Of a DNA stretch of 64,000 bases, positions 35,103 through 43,299 are shown piece after piece. Made by a program: the position numbers and the translations under genes. The notes beneath the pieces were generated by a model that had not been told where the DNA came from, did no database searches, and saw only the letters and a list, made by a program, of their open reading frames with translations. The stretch covers positions 97,296 to 161,295 of the forward strand of contig NZ_JAEF01000017.1 in the NCBI RefSeq assembly GCF_000518765.1. The letters run 5' to 3'. Each line of letters opens with the position of its first letter. Position 1 is the stretch's first letter. This DNA is from Ruminococcus flavefaciens ATCC 19208 (lineage in GTDB: Bacteria; Bacillota; Clostridia; Oscillospirales; Ruminococcaceae).

Positions 35103-37271
35103 ATGCAGACAAAGACAGGTATCATCAAAAGAATAGTCGATGCGGTGCTGACAGTCCTTTTGCTGTTTCTTATGGCATATCAGGTGACAAGCGATGTGCT
35201 GCATGAGTGGCTGGGTATCGGTATGACCGTAACGCTGATACTTCATCATATCCTCAACCGCAAATGGTATCAGTCTGTTTTCAAGGGAAAATATACGCCC
35301 TACCGTATCACTATGACTGCGGTAAACATGCTTTTACTTGCAGCTATCGCTCTTACGGCACTCAGCGGAATGGCTATGAGCGGACACGCAGTTCCGTTTA
35401 TGTATGGGCTTATCAATGTTATGACAGCAAGAAAACTTCACCTTGCAATGTCATATTGGTCATTTATCCTTATGGGTATCCATATAGGTCTGCATATGAA
35501 AGCAATGACAGCAAAGCTGCCAGACAATGGCAAAATTGTTTTCAATGCTATCCTCACAGGCTTATCAGGTGTGGGACTATGGCTGTTTCTGAAAAGCGGT
35601 ATCATAAACTATATCACGTTCCAAACGCACTTTGCTTTTCTTGACTACACTACGGCAAAATGGCTGATCATTCTGCAAAACCTTGCAATGCTGCTGTTTT
35701 TTGTGCTTGTGGGGTATGTGTTGTCGGAGGTTACCACAAAGGGCAAGGATAAAAAGTATTCTCTGAAGCCGCTGATATGTTTTTTTATTGCTGTTATCAT
35801 TGGTATTGTGCTGAATCTTGCAGTGAAAGAAAGCAGCACCGAAAACGGCTTGTGGAATTCAAGTTGGCAGAATGCACAGAGCACATCTGCTCAGACTACA
35901 GCGAAACAAAAGGAACCTGATACAATCGCTCAGGATCATACGACTGTTTCAACCGCCGTAAATGACAGTTTTATACTGATTGAGGGAGGCAGCTTCAATA
36001 TGGGCAGTCCCGATTCGGAGAACTGGCGCATTGATGATGAAACGCTCCACGAAGTAACGGTTTCAGCGTTTTATATAGACCCTTATGAAGCCTTGCAGTC
36101 CGACTACGAAGCACTTTTGAGCAGCGATCCAAGCACCTTTGACGGTGAAGGTCTGCCTGTTGACAATATCTCATGGCTTGAAGCGGTGAAGTATGCCAAT
36201 GCAAGAAGCAAGGCGGCAGGACTGACACCTGCGTATACGATCGGTGACGGTGAGGTAGTGTGGGACAGGTCGGCTAACGGTTACCGTCTGCCCACAGAAG
36301 CGGAGTGGGAATACGCATGCCGTGCAGGAACGCAAACGCCGTTTAATACAGAGCATTCTCTCAGTGCCGATGATGCCAATTTCTACGGGCATTACCCATA
36401 TGAAATAGAGGAAAACTATTTTGATGATGAGGTACTTGAAGCCCGTCCCGGAGAATATCGGCAGACCACTGTTGAAGTCGGCAGCTTTAAGCCCAATGCG
36501 TGGGGATTGTACGATTGCCACGGCAACGTGAACGAATGGTGCTGGGACTATTACGGTGAATACGATACCTCACAGACTGTTGACCCTACAGGTGCTGAAA
36601 GCGGCACTCGCCATGTTTACAGGGGCGGCGGCTGGAATGATTTTGCAAAGAATATGCGAAGTGCCTACCGTGCCGCCGGTCAGGCTGATATGAAAAGCTA
36701 TAATCTTGGCGTAAGGCTTGTCAGAAATGCTGATAATGCACCCGACCCAAAACTGACTGCGAAGGAAAAAGTAAAGCCCGAAAAGGACGGAAAAGTCCTT
36801 ATCGCCTACTTTTCATGGAGCGGAAATACCAGAGATATTGCTCACAATATTGACAGCCGTATTGATGCCGATATTATTGAACTGACACCCGCGAAGCCTT
36901 ATTCTACAGACTATAACACTGTCCTTATGGAAGCACAGGAGGATCAGCACAAAAATGCCCGTCCGGAGCTGAACGAGCATATCGACAATATGGAGCAGTA
37001 TGACATTATCCTGCTGGGCTATCCCAACTGGTGGGCATCTATACCGATGCCAATAGCGACCTTCCTTGAAAGCTACGACTTTTCGGGAAAGACTATCATT
37101 CCGTTCTGCTCACACGGAGGCGGACGCTTCGGACAAAGCCTGACAGCGATAGCAAAGCTTGCACCGGATTCTGATATAGGTGAGGGCTTATCAGTGCATT
37201 ATTCAGGCGGCAGTACACTCGATGATGACATATCTGAATGGATCAAAGAAAACGGCATTGAAGAAAAGTGA
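35103..37271 (+). CDS. Fusion: 7-TM DUF4405-like domain, FGE/SUMF1-like domain, flavodoxin
   Basis: 722 aa. Residues 1-242 hold about seven membrane segments with histidines placed as in b-haem membrane proteins (H34, H48, H49, H113, H127, H131). After a Ser/Thr/Gln linker, residues about 287-560 form a formylglycine-generating-enzyme-like domain (GGSFNMGS, GYRLPTEAEWEYACRAGT, CHGNVNEWCWDYY). Its catalytic cysteine loop is missing (RGGGWNDFAKNMRSAYR), so it is not an active FGE. Residues about 573-722 are a flavodoxin (YFSWSGNTRDIA, GYPNWWASIP, CSHGGGRFGQS). Positive charges follow TM2, TM4 and TM6, placing both C-terminal domains outside. I know no described protein with this order. Confidence 0.88.
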   Translation: MQTKTGIIKRIVDAVLTVLLLFLMAYQVTSDVLHEWLGIGMTVTLILHHILNRKWYQSVFKGKYTPYRITMTAVNMLLLAAIALTALSGMAMSGHAVPFMYGLINVMTARKLHLAMSYWSFILMGIHIGLHMKAMTAKLPDNGKIVFNAILTGLSGVGLWLFLKSGIINYITFQTHFAFLDYTTAKWLIILQNLAMLLFFVLVGYVLSEVTTKGKDKKYSLKPLICFFIAVIIGIVLNLAVKESSTENGLWNSSWQNAQSTSAQTTAKQKEPDTIAQDHTTVSTAVNDSFILIEGGSFNMGSPDSENWRIDDETLHEVTVSAFYIDPYEALQSDYEALLSSDPSTFDGEGLPVDNISWLEAVKYANARSKAAGLTPAYTIGDGEVVWDRSANGYRLPTEAEWEYACRAGTQTPFNTEHSLSADDANFYGHYPYEIEENYFDDEVLEARPGEYRQTTVEVGSFKPNAWGLYDCHGNVNEWCWDYYGEYDTSQTVDPTGAESGTRHVYRGGGWNDFAKNMRSAYRAAGQADMKSYNLGVRLVRNADNAPDPKLTAKEKVKPEKDGKVLIAYFSWSGNTRDIAHNIDSRIDADIIELTPAKPYSTDYNTVLMEAQEDQHKNARPELNEHIDNMEQYDIILLGYPNWWASIPMPIATFLESYDFSGKTIIPFCSHGGGRFGQSLTAIAKLAPDSDIGEGLSVHYSGGSTLDDDISEWIKENGIEEK

Positions 37272-37279
37272 GGTGCAAA

Positions 37280-37813
37280 ATGAAAATAGTAATACTTATG
37301 GGAAGTCCCAACAAAAAAGGCTCAACGAGCATACTCGTTGACAGCTTCAAAAAAGGTGCAGAGGAAAGCGGTCACAATGTCGAAGTGATAGATGTCTGTC
37401 ATGCAGATATCCGTCCCTGCACTGGCTGTATTGCCTGCGGTTACGAGGGCGACTGCGTTCAGTGTGATGAGAACGAGTATATCCGAAAAGCGCTGCTTAG
37501 CTGTGATATGGTGGTGTTTGCTACTCCCCTTTATTACTACGGAATGAGCGCACAGCTGAAAACAGTGGTTGACCGTTTCTGCGCATACAACAGCAGTCTG
37601 AACCGCAGACATCTGAAATCTGTACTTCTGACAGTTGCGTGGAACGCTGATGACTGGACATTTGATGCACTGACAGCTCATTACAAAACGCTGGTGAGGT
37701 ACATCAATTTTGAAGACAAAGGTATGGTACTTGGCTATGGCTGCGGAAGTCCATCTATGACACGGTCGAGTAAATACCCCGAACAGGCATACAATTTAGG
37801 AAGATCATTATAA
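37280..37813 (+). CDS. Flavodoxin-fold NAD(P)H-dependent FMN reductase, Cys-rich type
   Basis: 177 aa. N-terminal FMN loop GSPNKKGSTS, a cysteine cluster PCTGCIACGYEGDCVQC as in iron-sulfur flavoproteins of this family, and the PLYYYGMSAQLKTVVDRF block. It reduces flavin or small electron acceptors. Start ATG 37280, with GAGGTG upstream; it begins just after the fusion protein gene and is probably in the same operon. Confidence 0.88.
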   Translation: MKIVILMGSPNKKGSTSILVDSFKKGAEESGHNVEVIDVCHADIRPCTGCIACGYEGDCVQCDENEYIRKALLSCDMVVFATPLYYYGMSAQLKTVVDRFCAYNSSLNRRHLKSVLLTVAWNADDWTFDALTAHYKTLVRYINFEDKGMVLGYGCGSPSMTRSSKYPEQAYNLGRSL

Positions 37814-37826
37814 CGGAGGTAATCTT

Positions 37827-38089
37827 ATGAACAAGAAATTAGTAGCATATTTTTCCGCAAGGAAGAATACAGCCGTATCATAAAGGATGCCGACAAGCAC
37901 GAGATCATCAGACTCATAAAAACATTGTATCTGCGCCGTAAGGAGCTTGCCGAAAGCGGAAAGAAGCTCCGTTCCACGGACGAGAATTACCTCAGCCTTG
38001 CAGAAAATATGCTTTTTGAGGAGTTTGCTTTTGCTCTTGATATTGACAGGAGTGAAGTTGTCGAATATATCGAAAAGCATATCGCATAA
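37827..38089 (+). pseudogene. Chimera: start of a flavodoxin gene joined to the tail of a CarD-type gene
   Basis: An intact RBS (GGAGG) and ATG 37827 begin a flavodoxin (MNKKLVAYFSA), but after about 11 codons the sequence switches to another gene in another frame and stops at 37883. The second part (frame from 37862 to TAA 38089) is the C-terminal domain of a CarD/CdnL-type transcription factor: EIIRLIKTLYLRRKELAES, SLAENMLFEEFAFALDI, VVEYIEKHI. A deletion fused the two; neither can function. Confidence 0.78.
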
Positions 38090-38109
38090 TCTTTGTGCAA
38101 AAATGCCTT

Positions 38110-38138
38110 TGAAAAATCCTAAAATAATTGATATAATT
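38110..38138 (+). promoter_or_regulatory. Promoter of the small conserved gene at 38216
   Basis: TTGAAA (38110-38115), 17 nt, TATAAT (38133-38138). A leader hairpin, CGAG-AGCAA / TTGCT-CTCG with T's after it, follows at about 38149-38190 and could attenuate. Confidence 0.75.
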
Positions 38139-38215
38139 AGTACATAACGAGTAGCAATTCTGCGTAAGTCCGGTTATTGCTGCTCGTTTTATTATTTTTA
38201 CGGAGGTAAGTCATA

Positions 38216-38455
38216 ATGAAAAGAATCAAAGAAGCGTGTATCTGCCAGACACTGCATTTTATGCTCAAGGAAGATGTCGGTCACGACTACGCTGTCAAGC
38301 TCGTGAAAGAAGAAATAGAAAAGTACAAAGCTTCACTTGAAAGAACAAGAACAAAGTACAAGATAATCGAGGAAACGGAGCAGCCTGATGGCTCTGTTAT
38401 CATCAAGATCAAGAAGCAGTACAATACAGCTCCTGTCGGCTCATATCTCGACTGA
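38216..38455 (+). CDS. Small conserved hypothetical protein
   Basis: 79 aa, Lys/Glu-rich with a helical middle (VKLVKEEIEKYKASLERTRTKYK) and a short beta C-terminal part (GSVIIKIKKQYN). Strong RBS (CGGAGGTAA), own promoter, normal codon use, so it is a real gene. No family known to me. It precedes a MATE exporter, separated by a terminator. Confidence 0.72.
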   Translation: MKRIKEACICQTLHFMLKEDVGHDYAVKLVKEEIEKYKASLERTRTKYKIIEETEQPDGSVIIKIKKQYNTAPVGSYLD

Positions 38456-38476
38456 TACTACTGAATATTGTTAAAA

Positions 38477-38529
38477 ACAGCGTGTGGCGTAAGCATAAAT
38501 CCAGCTTTCTGCCTCACGCTGTATTTTTT
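38477..38529 (+). terminator. Terminator/attenuator directly before the MATE RBS
   Basis: Stem ACAGCGTGTGGC / GCCTCACGCTGT, then TTTTTT; AGGAGG of the exporter gene starts at the next base. Same layout as at 27192-27241. Confidence 0.8.
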
Positions 38530-38541
38530 AGGAGGAATACT

Positions 38542-39981
38542 ATGGAACAAACCGCAAATCAATTCTTAGGACAAGAGCCAGTTGGCAAGCTGATGAAAAA
38601 ATACGCTGTGCCGTGTATCATCTCTCTGCTCGTAGGTGCTCTCTACAACATCGTAGACCAGATTTTCATCGCAAATGCAAGCTATCTCGGCTCTTACGGG
38701 AATGCCGCAAATACCGTTGCCTTTCCGCTGACGGTCATCGCTCTTGCTATCGCTGTTATGATCGGTGACGGTTGCTGTGCATTTGTGAGCTTGAGCCTCG
38801 GCAAAGGCGAACCTGACAAGGCAAAGAAAAGCGTCGGCAACTCCGTGCTTATGACGATTGTGAGCAGTATTATCCTCTGTGTCGTGTACCTAATATTCAG
38901 CAATGGCATCATCGCTATGTTCGGCGGTACGGTCAATGAGGAAACATTCCGCCACTCAAAAGAATATTTCTTCTATATCTCGCTTGGTATCCCGTTCTAT
39001 ATGTTCGGGCAGGCTATGAACCCTGTTATCCGTGCGGATGGAAACCCAAAATTCGCTATGATCTCGACACTTGCAGGTGCAGTTCTGAACATGATACTTG
39101 ATCCAATCTTCATTTTCGCTTTCGAGTGGGGTATGATGGGAGCTGCGGTCGCAACTGTTATCGGACAGATAGTTACGGCAGGACTTGCTGTGTGGTATCT
39201 CTGCAGCATGAAACTCGTAAAACCTGCAAAGCCTGATTTCAAGCCCGAAAGCACCATTATCCGCAAAACGCTGACACTCGGTCTTACCAGCTTTCTCTCT
39301 CAGATTTCCCTTGTAGCGGCTATGGCGGCGATCAATAATATGATACGCAAATACGGTGCAATGGACAATATTTTCGGGCAAGAGCAGTATGCACAGATAC
39401 CAATGGCGGTGGTCGGTATCGTCATGAAATTCTTCCAGATCGTTATTTCTATCGTAGTCGGTATGGCAGCTGGCTGTATCCCTATTGTAGGCTTCAACAT
39501 GGGCGCAGGGCTTCGACTGAGAGTGCGTGAGCTGTTCACCAAACTGCTGACAGCGGAAGCAACCGTCGGTGCTGTAGCTCTGATCTTCGTGGAGTTTTTT
39601 CCCCGTCAGCTTATCGGCATATTCGGTGCGGCGAACGAGAGCAGCTATTACACCGATTTCGCTGTACACGCATTCCGCATTTATCTCTGCATGATGATAT
39701 TTGCCTGCGTGAATAAGGCATGTTTCATCTTCCTGCAAGCTATGGGCAAGGCGTTTGAATCGACAGCGCTTTCCATGATAAGGGAGATTGTATTCGGCGT
39801 TGGCTTTGCGGTAATTCTGCCACTTTTCTTCGGACTGGACGGTGTGCTGTACTCCATGCCCGTGTCGGATATTCTGACATTTGCTGTCGCTTTGTTCCTT
39901 ATCATCAGGACATACAAGCAGCTTGGAACGGGTAAGAAAGAACAGCACATAGGCGAACTTGCATCTGCAAGCTTGCATTAA
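38542..39981 (+). CDS. MATE family multidrug efflux protein
   Basis: 479 aa, about 12 membrane segments. Typical MATE start (PVGKLMKKYAVPCIISLLVGALYNIVDQIFI) and the second-half repeat. ATG 38542 chosen for AGGAGG; a longer frame to 38482 would run through the terminator hairpin. Probably expels toxic compounds related to those handled by the reductases in the island (inference). Confidence 0.92.
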   Translation: MEQTANQFLGQEPVGKLMKKYAVPCIISLLVGALYNIVDQIFIANASYLGSYGNAANTVAFPLTVIALAIAVMIGDGCCAFVSLSLGKGEPDKAKKSVGNSVLMTIVSSIILCVVYLIFSNGIIAMFGGTVNEETFRHSKEYFFYISLGIPFYMFGQAMNPVIRADGNPKFAMISTLAGAVLNMILDPIFIFAFEWGMMGAAVATVIGQIVTAGLAVWYLCSMKLVKPAKPDFKPESTIIRKTLTLGLTSFLSQISLVAAMAAINNMIRKYGAMDNIFGQEQYAQIPMAVVGIVMKFFQIVISIVVGMAAGCIPIVGFNMGAGLRLRVRELFTKLLTAEATVGAVALIFVEFFPRQLIGIFGAANESSYYTDFAVHAFRIYLCMMIFACVNKACFIFLQAMGKAFESTALSMIREIVFGVGFAVILPLFFGLDGVLYSMPVSDILTFAVALFLIIRTYKQLGTGKKEQHIGELASASLH

Positions 39982-40059
39982 ATCATTGCATTTACGCACA
40001 AAAACAATCAACAACTCACTTATTCCCGTGCGCTTAAAGGAGATTTTATTCTTTGGCTC

Positions 40060-40191
40060 TTGAAATCACCAAAAATCTGGTGTATAATTTTAAAGTTAAT
40101 AAAATACTATGCAATGACACACGCAGTACTTCTGTACATAAGTCTGATCACGGAATGCAAATTTTGGATCGGTGTACATAATACTGCGTGT
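40060..40191 (+). promoter_or_regulatory. Promoter and long inverted repeat upstream of the DUF2798 gene
   Basis: TTGAAA (40060-40065), 17 nt, TATAAT (40083-40088). In the leader, ACACGCAGTA (40119-40128) pairs with TACTGCGTGT (40182-40191), enclosing 53 nt. The hairpin ends 10 nt before the RBS, so it could control translation. No known riboswitch class fits. Confidence 0.65.
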
Positions 40192-40217
40192 TTCTGCGTA
40201 TTCAGGAGGATTTTACT

Positions 40218-40793
40218 ATGCCAAGAACACAATTACAGAGAATGATGTTTGCGCTGATGACCGTTATCGTTACCGTCCACGCCTATGTATTCTACAGCTT
40301 GTATGTTGTAAACGGTTCGACGTTTATGAACGTTACCGGAGCAGACAGCGTACTCGGAGCAGTCAACGCTATGGGCGGTGTTTATATGCTCGGAAGAAAT
40401 CTGCCGATATGGGCAGTTGTCATTATTGAGTTTATACTTGCCTACACCCTTGAGATCACAGTAGGCAGCCCGATGTCATTCAAACTCGCCTGCAAGGTAT
40501 TTGATCCGAGAGAAACACATCCCGTACTCTTTGAGACAGCTATCATCTGTGCAACAGTCGGTATCATGTGTCCGTCCATGAGTTTCCTCGCGGCTGTCCT
40601 TTACTATCCATACTATGCAGGTTTCAATATCTTCACTCTCCTTGCAAACTGGATAAAGCTTGTCTGCTTCAATTTCCCGTTTGCGTTCTTCTCTCAGCTT
40701 TTCTTTATTCAGCCGCTTATCAGAACTGTATTTAGATTTGCTATGAGCAAGTTCGGTAGTAAAACAACTGAAACAAGCAAAGCTTCTGCATAA
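40218..40793 (+). CDS. DUF2798 membrane protein
   Basis: 191 aa, four membrane segments, with the paired repeat typical of DUF2798 proteins (about 75 residues each; KVFDPRETHPVLFETAIICATVGIMCP). Function unknown in the family. Start ATG 40218 (MPRTQLQRMMFALMTV) with AGGAGG. Monocistronic, with a structured leader. Confidence 0.78.
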   Translation: MPRTQLQRMMFALMTVIVTVHAYVFYSLYVVNGSTFMNVTGADSVLGAVNAMGGVYMLGRNLPIWAVVIIEFILAYTLEITVGSPMSFKLACKVFDPRETHPVLFETAIICATVGIMCPSMSFLAAVLYYPYYAGFNIFTLLANWIKLVCFNFPFAFFSQLFFIQPLIRTVFRFAMSKFGSKTTETSKASA

Positions 40794-40959
40794 GCAACAT
40801 ATAATCATAGCAAATAGAGAACATTATAGCTGACTATTTTGGCTATTGAAAAAACTGACACTATCATTGAAAATAGTATAGCGGTACGCTATTGGCAGGG
40901 AGCCGTTAACTACTTGCGTCGTTCATATATCATTGAAATTAAGCTAGATAAGCATGATT

Positions 40960-41118
40960 ATCAATATTTCAATAATCGAAAGAGAACAGCTATAGGAGAA
41001 ATGAATTTCAATCAGATTAATATTATTCCCCGCAATTATTCCACACGAAAAATTTTAAATGCATTTTTGCGGTCGCATGTGAAGAAAAACAGTTGTTTTT
41101 CAAACGCTTTCACACGAA
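40960..41118 (+). repeat. Dispersed repeat, copy B, left part
   Basis: ATCAATATTTCAATAAT (40960 on) matches 61543 on. The TTTTAAATGCATTTTTGC stretch (41053 on) and the TTCACACGAA arm (41109-41118) match copy A. It is separated from its right part (41368) by about 250 nt of foreign sequence. Confidence 0.75.
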
Positions 41119-41121
41119 ATT

Positions 41122-41358
41122 CACACGGCAATCGGTGGTATAAACGTTACTAGCGTATTTCCTGCGGTGGTGGCTCATTTCATGTTCAATCAGAGTCAAG
41201 GGGCTTTTGACGGGCTTCTCTCACAGGGCAATATTCCCGAAAACGCTGATCTTGGAGCAATCTCAGATGTATGTGAGTATACTACGATTATCATTCTGGC
41301 TGTTTTTTTTATTGGGTTGCTATTACGTGAAAACAATAAGAACAAGAGAAATATATAA
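41122..41358 (+). pseudogene. Fragment of a membrane protein gene inside repeat B
   Basis: A frame without RBS reads GGINVTSVFPAVVAHFMF, then a hydrophilic loop and a final membrane segment (TTIIILAVFFIGLLL) with a charged tail, stopping at 41358. This is the typical end of a multi-TM transporter. Only the last about 75 codons remain. Family not identified. Confidence 0.45.
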
Positions 41359-41365
41359 TGTAATA

Positions 41366-41435
41366 TGCACACGAAGAAAAGGCGATATAATGTTATAGAT
41401 AAGACAGCTCCCGTAAGGGAGCTGTTGTTTTTGTA
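41366..41435 (+). repeat. Dispersed repeat, copy B, right part
   Basis: 41368-41424 equals 31324-31380 of copy A except one base. Includes the TATAAT box and the terminator CAGCTCCC-GTAA-GGGAGCTG followed by T's. Confidence 0.85.
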
Positions 41436-41461
41436 AGTAATAAATTTATTGCTTCCACTCC

Positions 41462-41517
41462 GACTATATGGAGTTCCAGTTCAAATCAGGTGTGAAGATC
41501 AGCATTGAAAAGTGAAT
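41462..41517 (+). pseudogene. Recombinase-like C-terminal tail
   Basis: The frame reads DYMEFQFKSGVKISIEK then TGA at 41515. The same tail recurs, decayed, at 58220-58285 and 63011-63060. The pattern resembles C-termini of serine recombinases (inference). No start or RBS. Confidence 0.35.
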
Positions 41518-41519
41518 AT

Positions 41520-41576
41520 GATTCCCCTCATCAGGTAGGAAGCTGAGATGCTCCTTGCCTGGTGAGGGGGATTTTT
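41520..41576 (+). terminator. Long terminator hairpin
   Basis: GATTCCCCTCATCAGGTAGG pairs imperfectly with the GCCTGGTGAGGGGGATT arm, followed by TTTTTT on the plus strand. It ends reading from the repeat side before the convergent serine hydrolase gene. Confidence 0.75.
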
Positions 41577-41579
41577 TGT

Positions 41580-43046
41580 TTATTCCTTCGTTTGGTGCTT
41601 CTGTCGGGAATAGCGAGTGATACTTGTTACGATCATAAGAATCAGATCAAGATCAATTATTGTGAGTGCAATTAATGCGGAATAGGAAAGCCACACTGCA
41701 ACGAACAGATAATTGTATCCGATCAGATACGGAGCGGCGAAACATAATACAAGTAATGCCGACAGAATGATCAGCCTGAGACACAGCCTGATTTTTTCTT
41801 TTTTCATATTCACGGCCTTTTTCGCAAGCCGCTTTTTCTGTGTCAGCAGTAAGACTACGAGCAACACAAGCAACAGCAGGAACACAACGGCGATCGGGGC
41901 TGCGATTGAATCCAACGAAGGTGAGGCGCTCATATGTTCGAATTTGCCTTCCGTCATAAGCTTATATGCGCTTCGTGCAGCATTGACCGGGCTGTCTGAT
42001 GAGATATTCGTTGCCGCAAATGTCCCGATGTTTCGTTCACGATCAATGTAAAGCATCGTAGAAAAGTTCGGGTTCCCGCCGGAATGCTCCATATAGCTGC
42101 CGTCTTTCTCCTGCATCCATCCGTTCAGATAATAACAGTCAGCACCTTCCTCCGCATTGATGTAGTGTGATGCATCCTCTGCACGGTGAGATTTTTCAAT
42201 TGCCTTTTCAAGCTTTTCGGGGAGTTCCAGTTGTCCAAGCTGCGCCTTGATCCACAAAGACATATCTGCTGTCGTCGTAATGACATAGCCGTCACCCTGA
42301 CATCCTTTAAAACGCGGTGCATCATACTCGATCGTCTGCCAGAAGCAGCGCTGATAGCCTTGTGCTGTCGGAATATCATATCCGGTTTCCGTCATTCCAA
42401 TGGGAGCAAATATCTCCTCCGCTACATAATCCTCAAAACGCTCTCCGGAGGCAACTTCGACAAGGTATGCCAGAATATCATAATTCAGGTTACAGTATTC
42501 AAATTCCGTACCGGGTTCAAATCCCAGATCAATGCCTTCAGCTATACGTGCGGTGTCTTCTTTCAGCCTCTCGTCTGTTCCAATCTTGACCTGCTTATAT
42601 GTTTGAGATTCAGGAATACCCGATGTATGATTGAGGAGCTGCCAGATTTTCAGATCATAGCTTTCTCCCTGCCATTTCACATCAAACCACGAAAGATAGT
42701 CCGATACGGAAGCATTGATTGACAGTATTCCTTCTTCCTGTAGTACTAATACGGAAAGAGCAGTAAATGCTTTTGATACAGACGCAAGTTCATAATGCGT
42801 GTGTTCCGTTGCAGGAATCTGCTGTGCAATATTGTCATAGCCCCAGTTTTTGTAGAAAGTATTCTCACCGTCAACAGCCACAAGTGACAAACCGGGCGTA
42901 TGCGTTTCATCCACATACTCAGTGATGTAATTATTCAGTTCCGCGTCATCCAGAACAGAATCTGCCGCAGAGGCAGGCAGGGACGGTATGATTGTGAGCA
43001 GCGTCCCAATAGATAAAAATACTGCGGCGATCTTTTTGATGTTCAT
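41580..43046 (-). CDS. Secreted serine hydrolase, class C beta-lactamase/PBP4* family
   Basis: 488 aa. A signal peptide (residues 1-27) is followed by a beta-lactamase-like domain with SxxK at S89-V-S-K92, the YxN motif YCN (EFEYCNLNYD) and an HSG motif (MEHSGGNP), all intact. Three or four membrane segments form the C-terminus (about 380-480). Such proteins are esterases or D-amino-peptidases more often than antibiotic lactamases. It has no close operon partner. Confidence 0.88.
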   Translation of the reverse strand: MNIKKIAAVFLSIGTLLTIIPSLPASAADSVLDDAELNNYITEYVDETHTPGLSLVAVDGENTFYKNWGYDNIAQQIPATEHTHYELASVSKAFTALSVLVLQEEGILSINASVSDYLSWFDVKWQGESYDLKIWQLLNHTSGIPESQTYKQVKIGTDERLKEDTARIAEGIDLGFEPGTEFEYCNLNYDILAYLVEVASGERFEDYVAEEIFAPIGMTETGYDIPTAQGYQRCFWQTIEYDAPRFKGCQGDGYVITTTADMSLWIKAQLGQLELPEKLEKAIEKSHRAEDASHYINAEEGADCYYLNGWMQEKDGSYMEHSGGNPNFSTMLYIDRERNIGTFAATNISSDSPVNAARSAYKLMTEGKFEHMSASPSLDSIAAPIAVVFLLLLVLLVVLLLTQKKRLAKKAVNMKKEKIRLCLRLIILSALLVLCFAAPYLIGYNYLFVAVWLSYSALIALTIIDLDLILMIVTSITRYSRQKHQTKE

Positions 43047-43112
43047 TATAGTTTATGTCAGCTCCTGTTTCTTTTCTTTCGGAAGATTGATTTTGCTTTA
43101 TTCGTTTTGATT

Positions 43113-43285
43113 TGACAACCTTTCCCCACACTCAACCCTATTTTGCAATCGCCCGAATCGCAATTTTTGATTAGACTATTTTTAGTGATTTTACGCTGTT
43201 TTTCAGTGTGACATTCAATCCACACACTGAAAAATCGGAAAAAGCAGTTCCACGCGCCCTAAATCGAGTGCTTGATTTGGTTGTC
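43113..43285 (+). repeat. MITE-like element, copy 1
   Basis: 173 bp with terminal inverted repeats TGACAACC (43113-43120) and GGTTGTCA (43278-43285), and an internal 12-bp perfect inverted repeat, TTTTTCAGTGTG / CACACTGAAAAA (43199-43210, 43223-43234). About 90% identical by eye to 45391-45564. It has no coding capacity. Confidence 0.75.
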
Positions 43286-43299
43286 ATCTTCTGTTGCCT

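Noticed and set aside
39000..40014. Long minus-strand frame opposite the second MATE gene
   Set aside because: 352 codons, but composition is the mirror of the exporter (His/Arg/Cys rich), with no RBS or family.
40060..40217. Known riboswitch in the DUF2798 leader
   Set aside because: I could not match the conserved cores of common classes (FMN, TPP, SAM, purine, glycine) by eye.
40839..41153. 104-codon open frame as a gene
   Set aside because: No RBS, no recognisable family, and it runs through repeat B.
41167..41358. 63-codon frame as an independent small membrane protein
   Set aside because: GTG start without RBS and the reading continues upstream in frame; it looks like the end of a larger lost gene.
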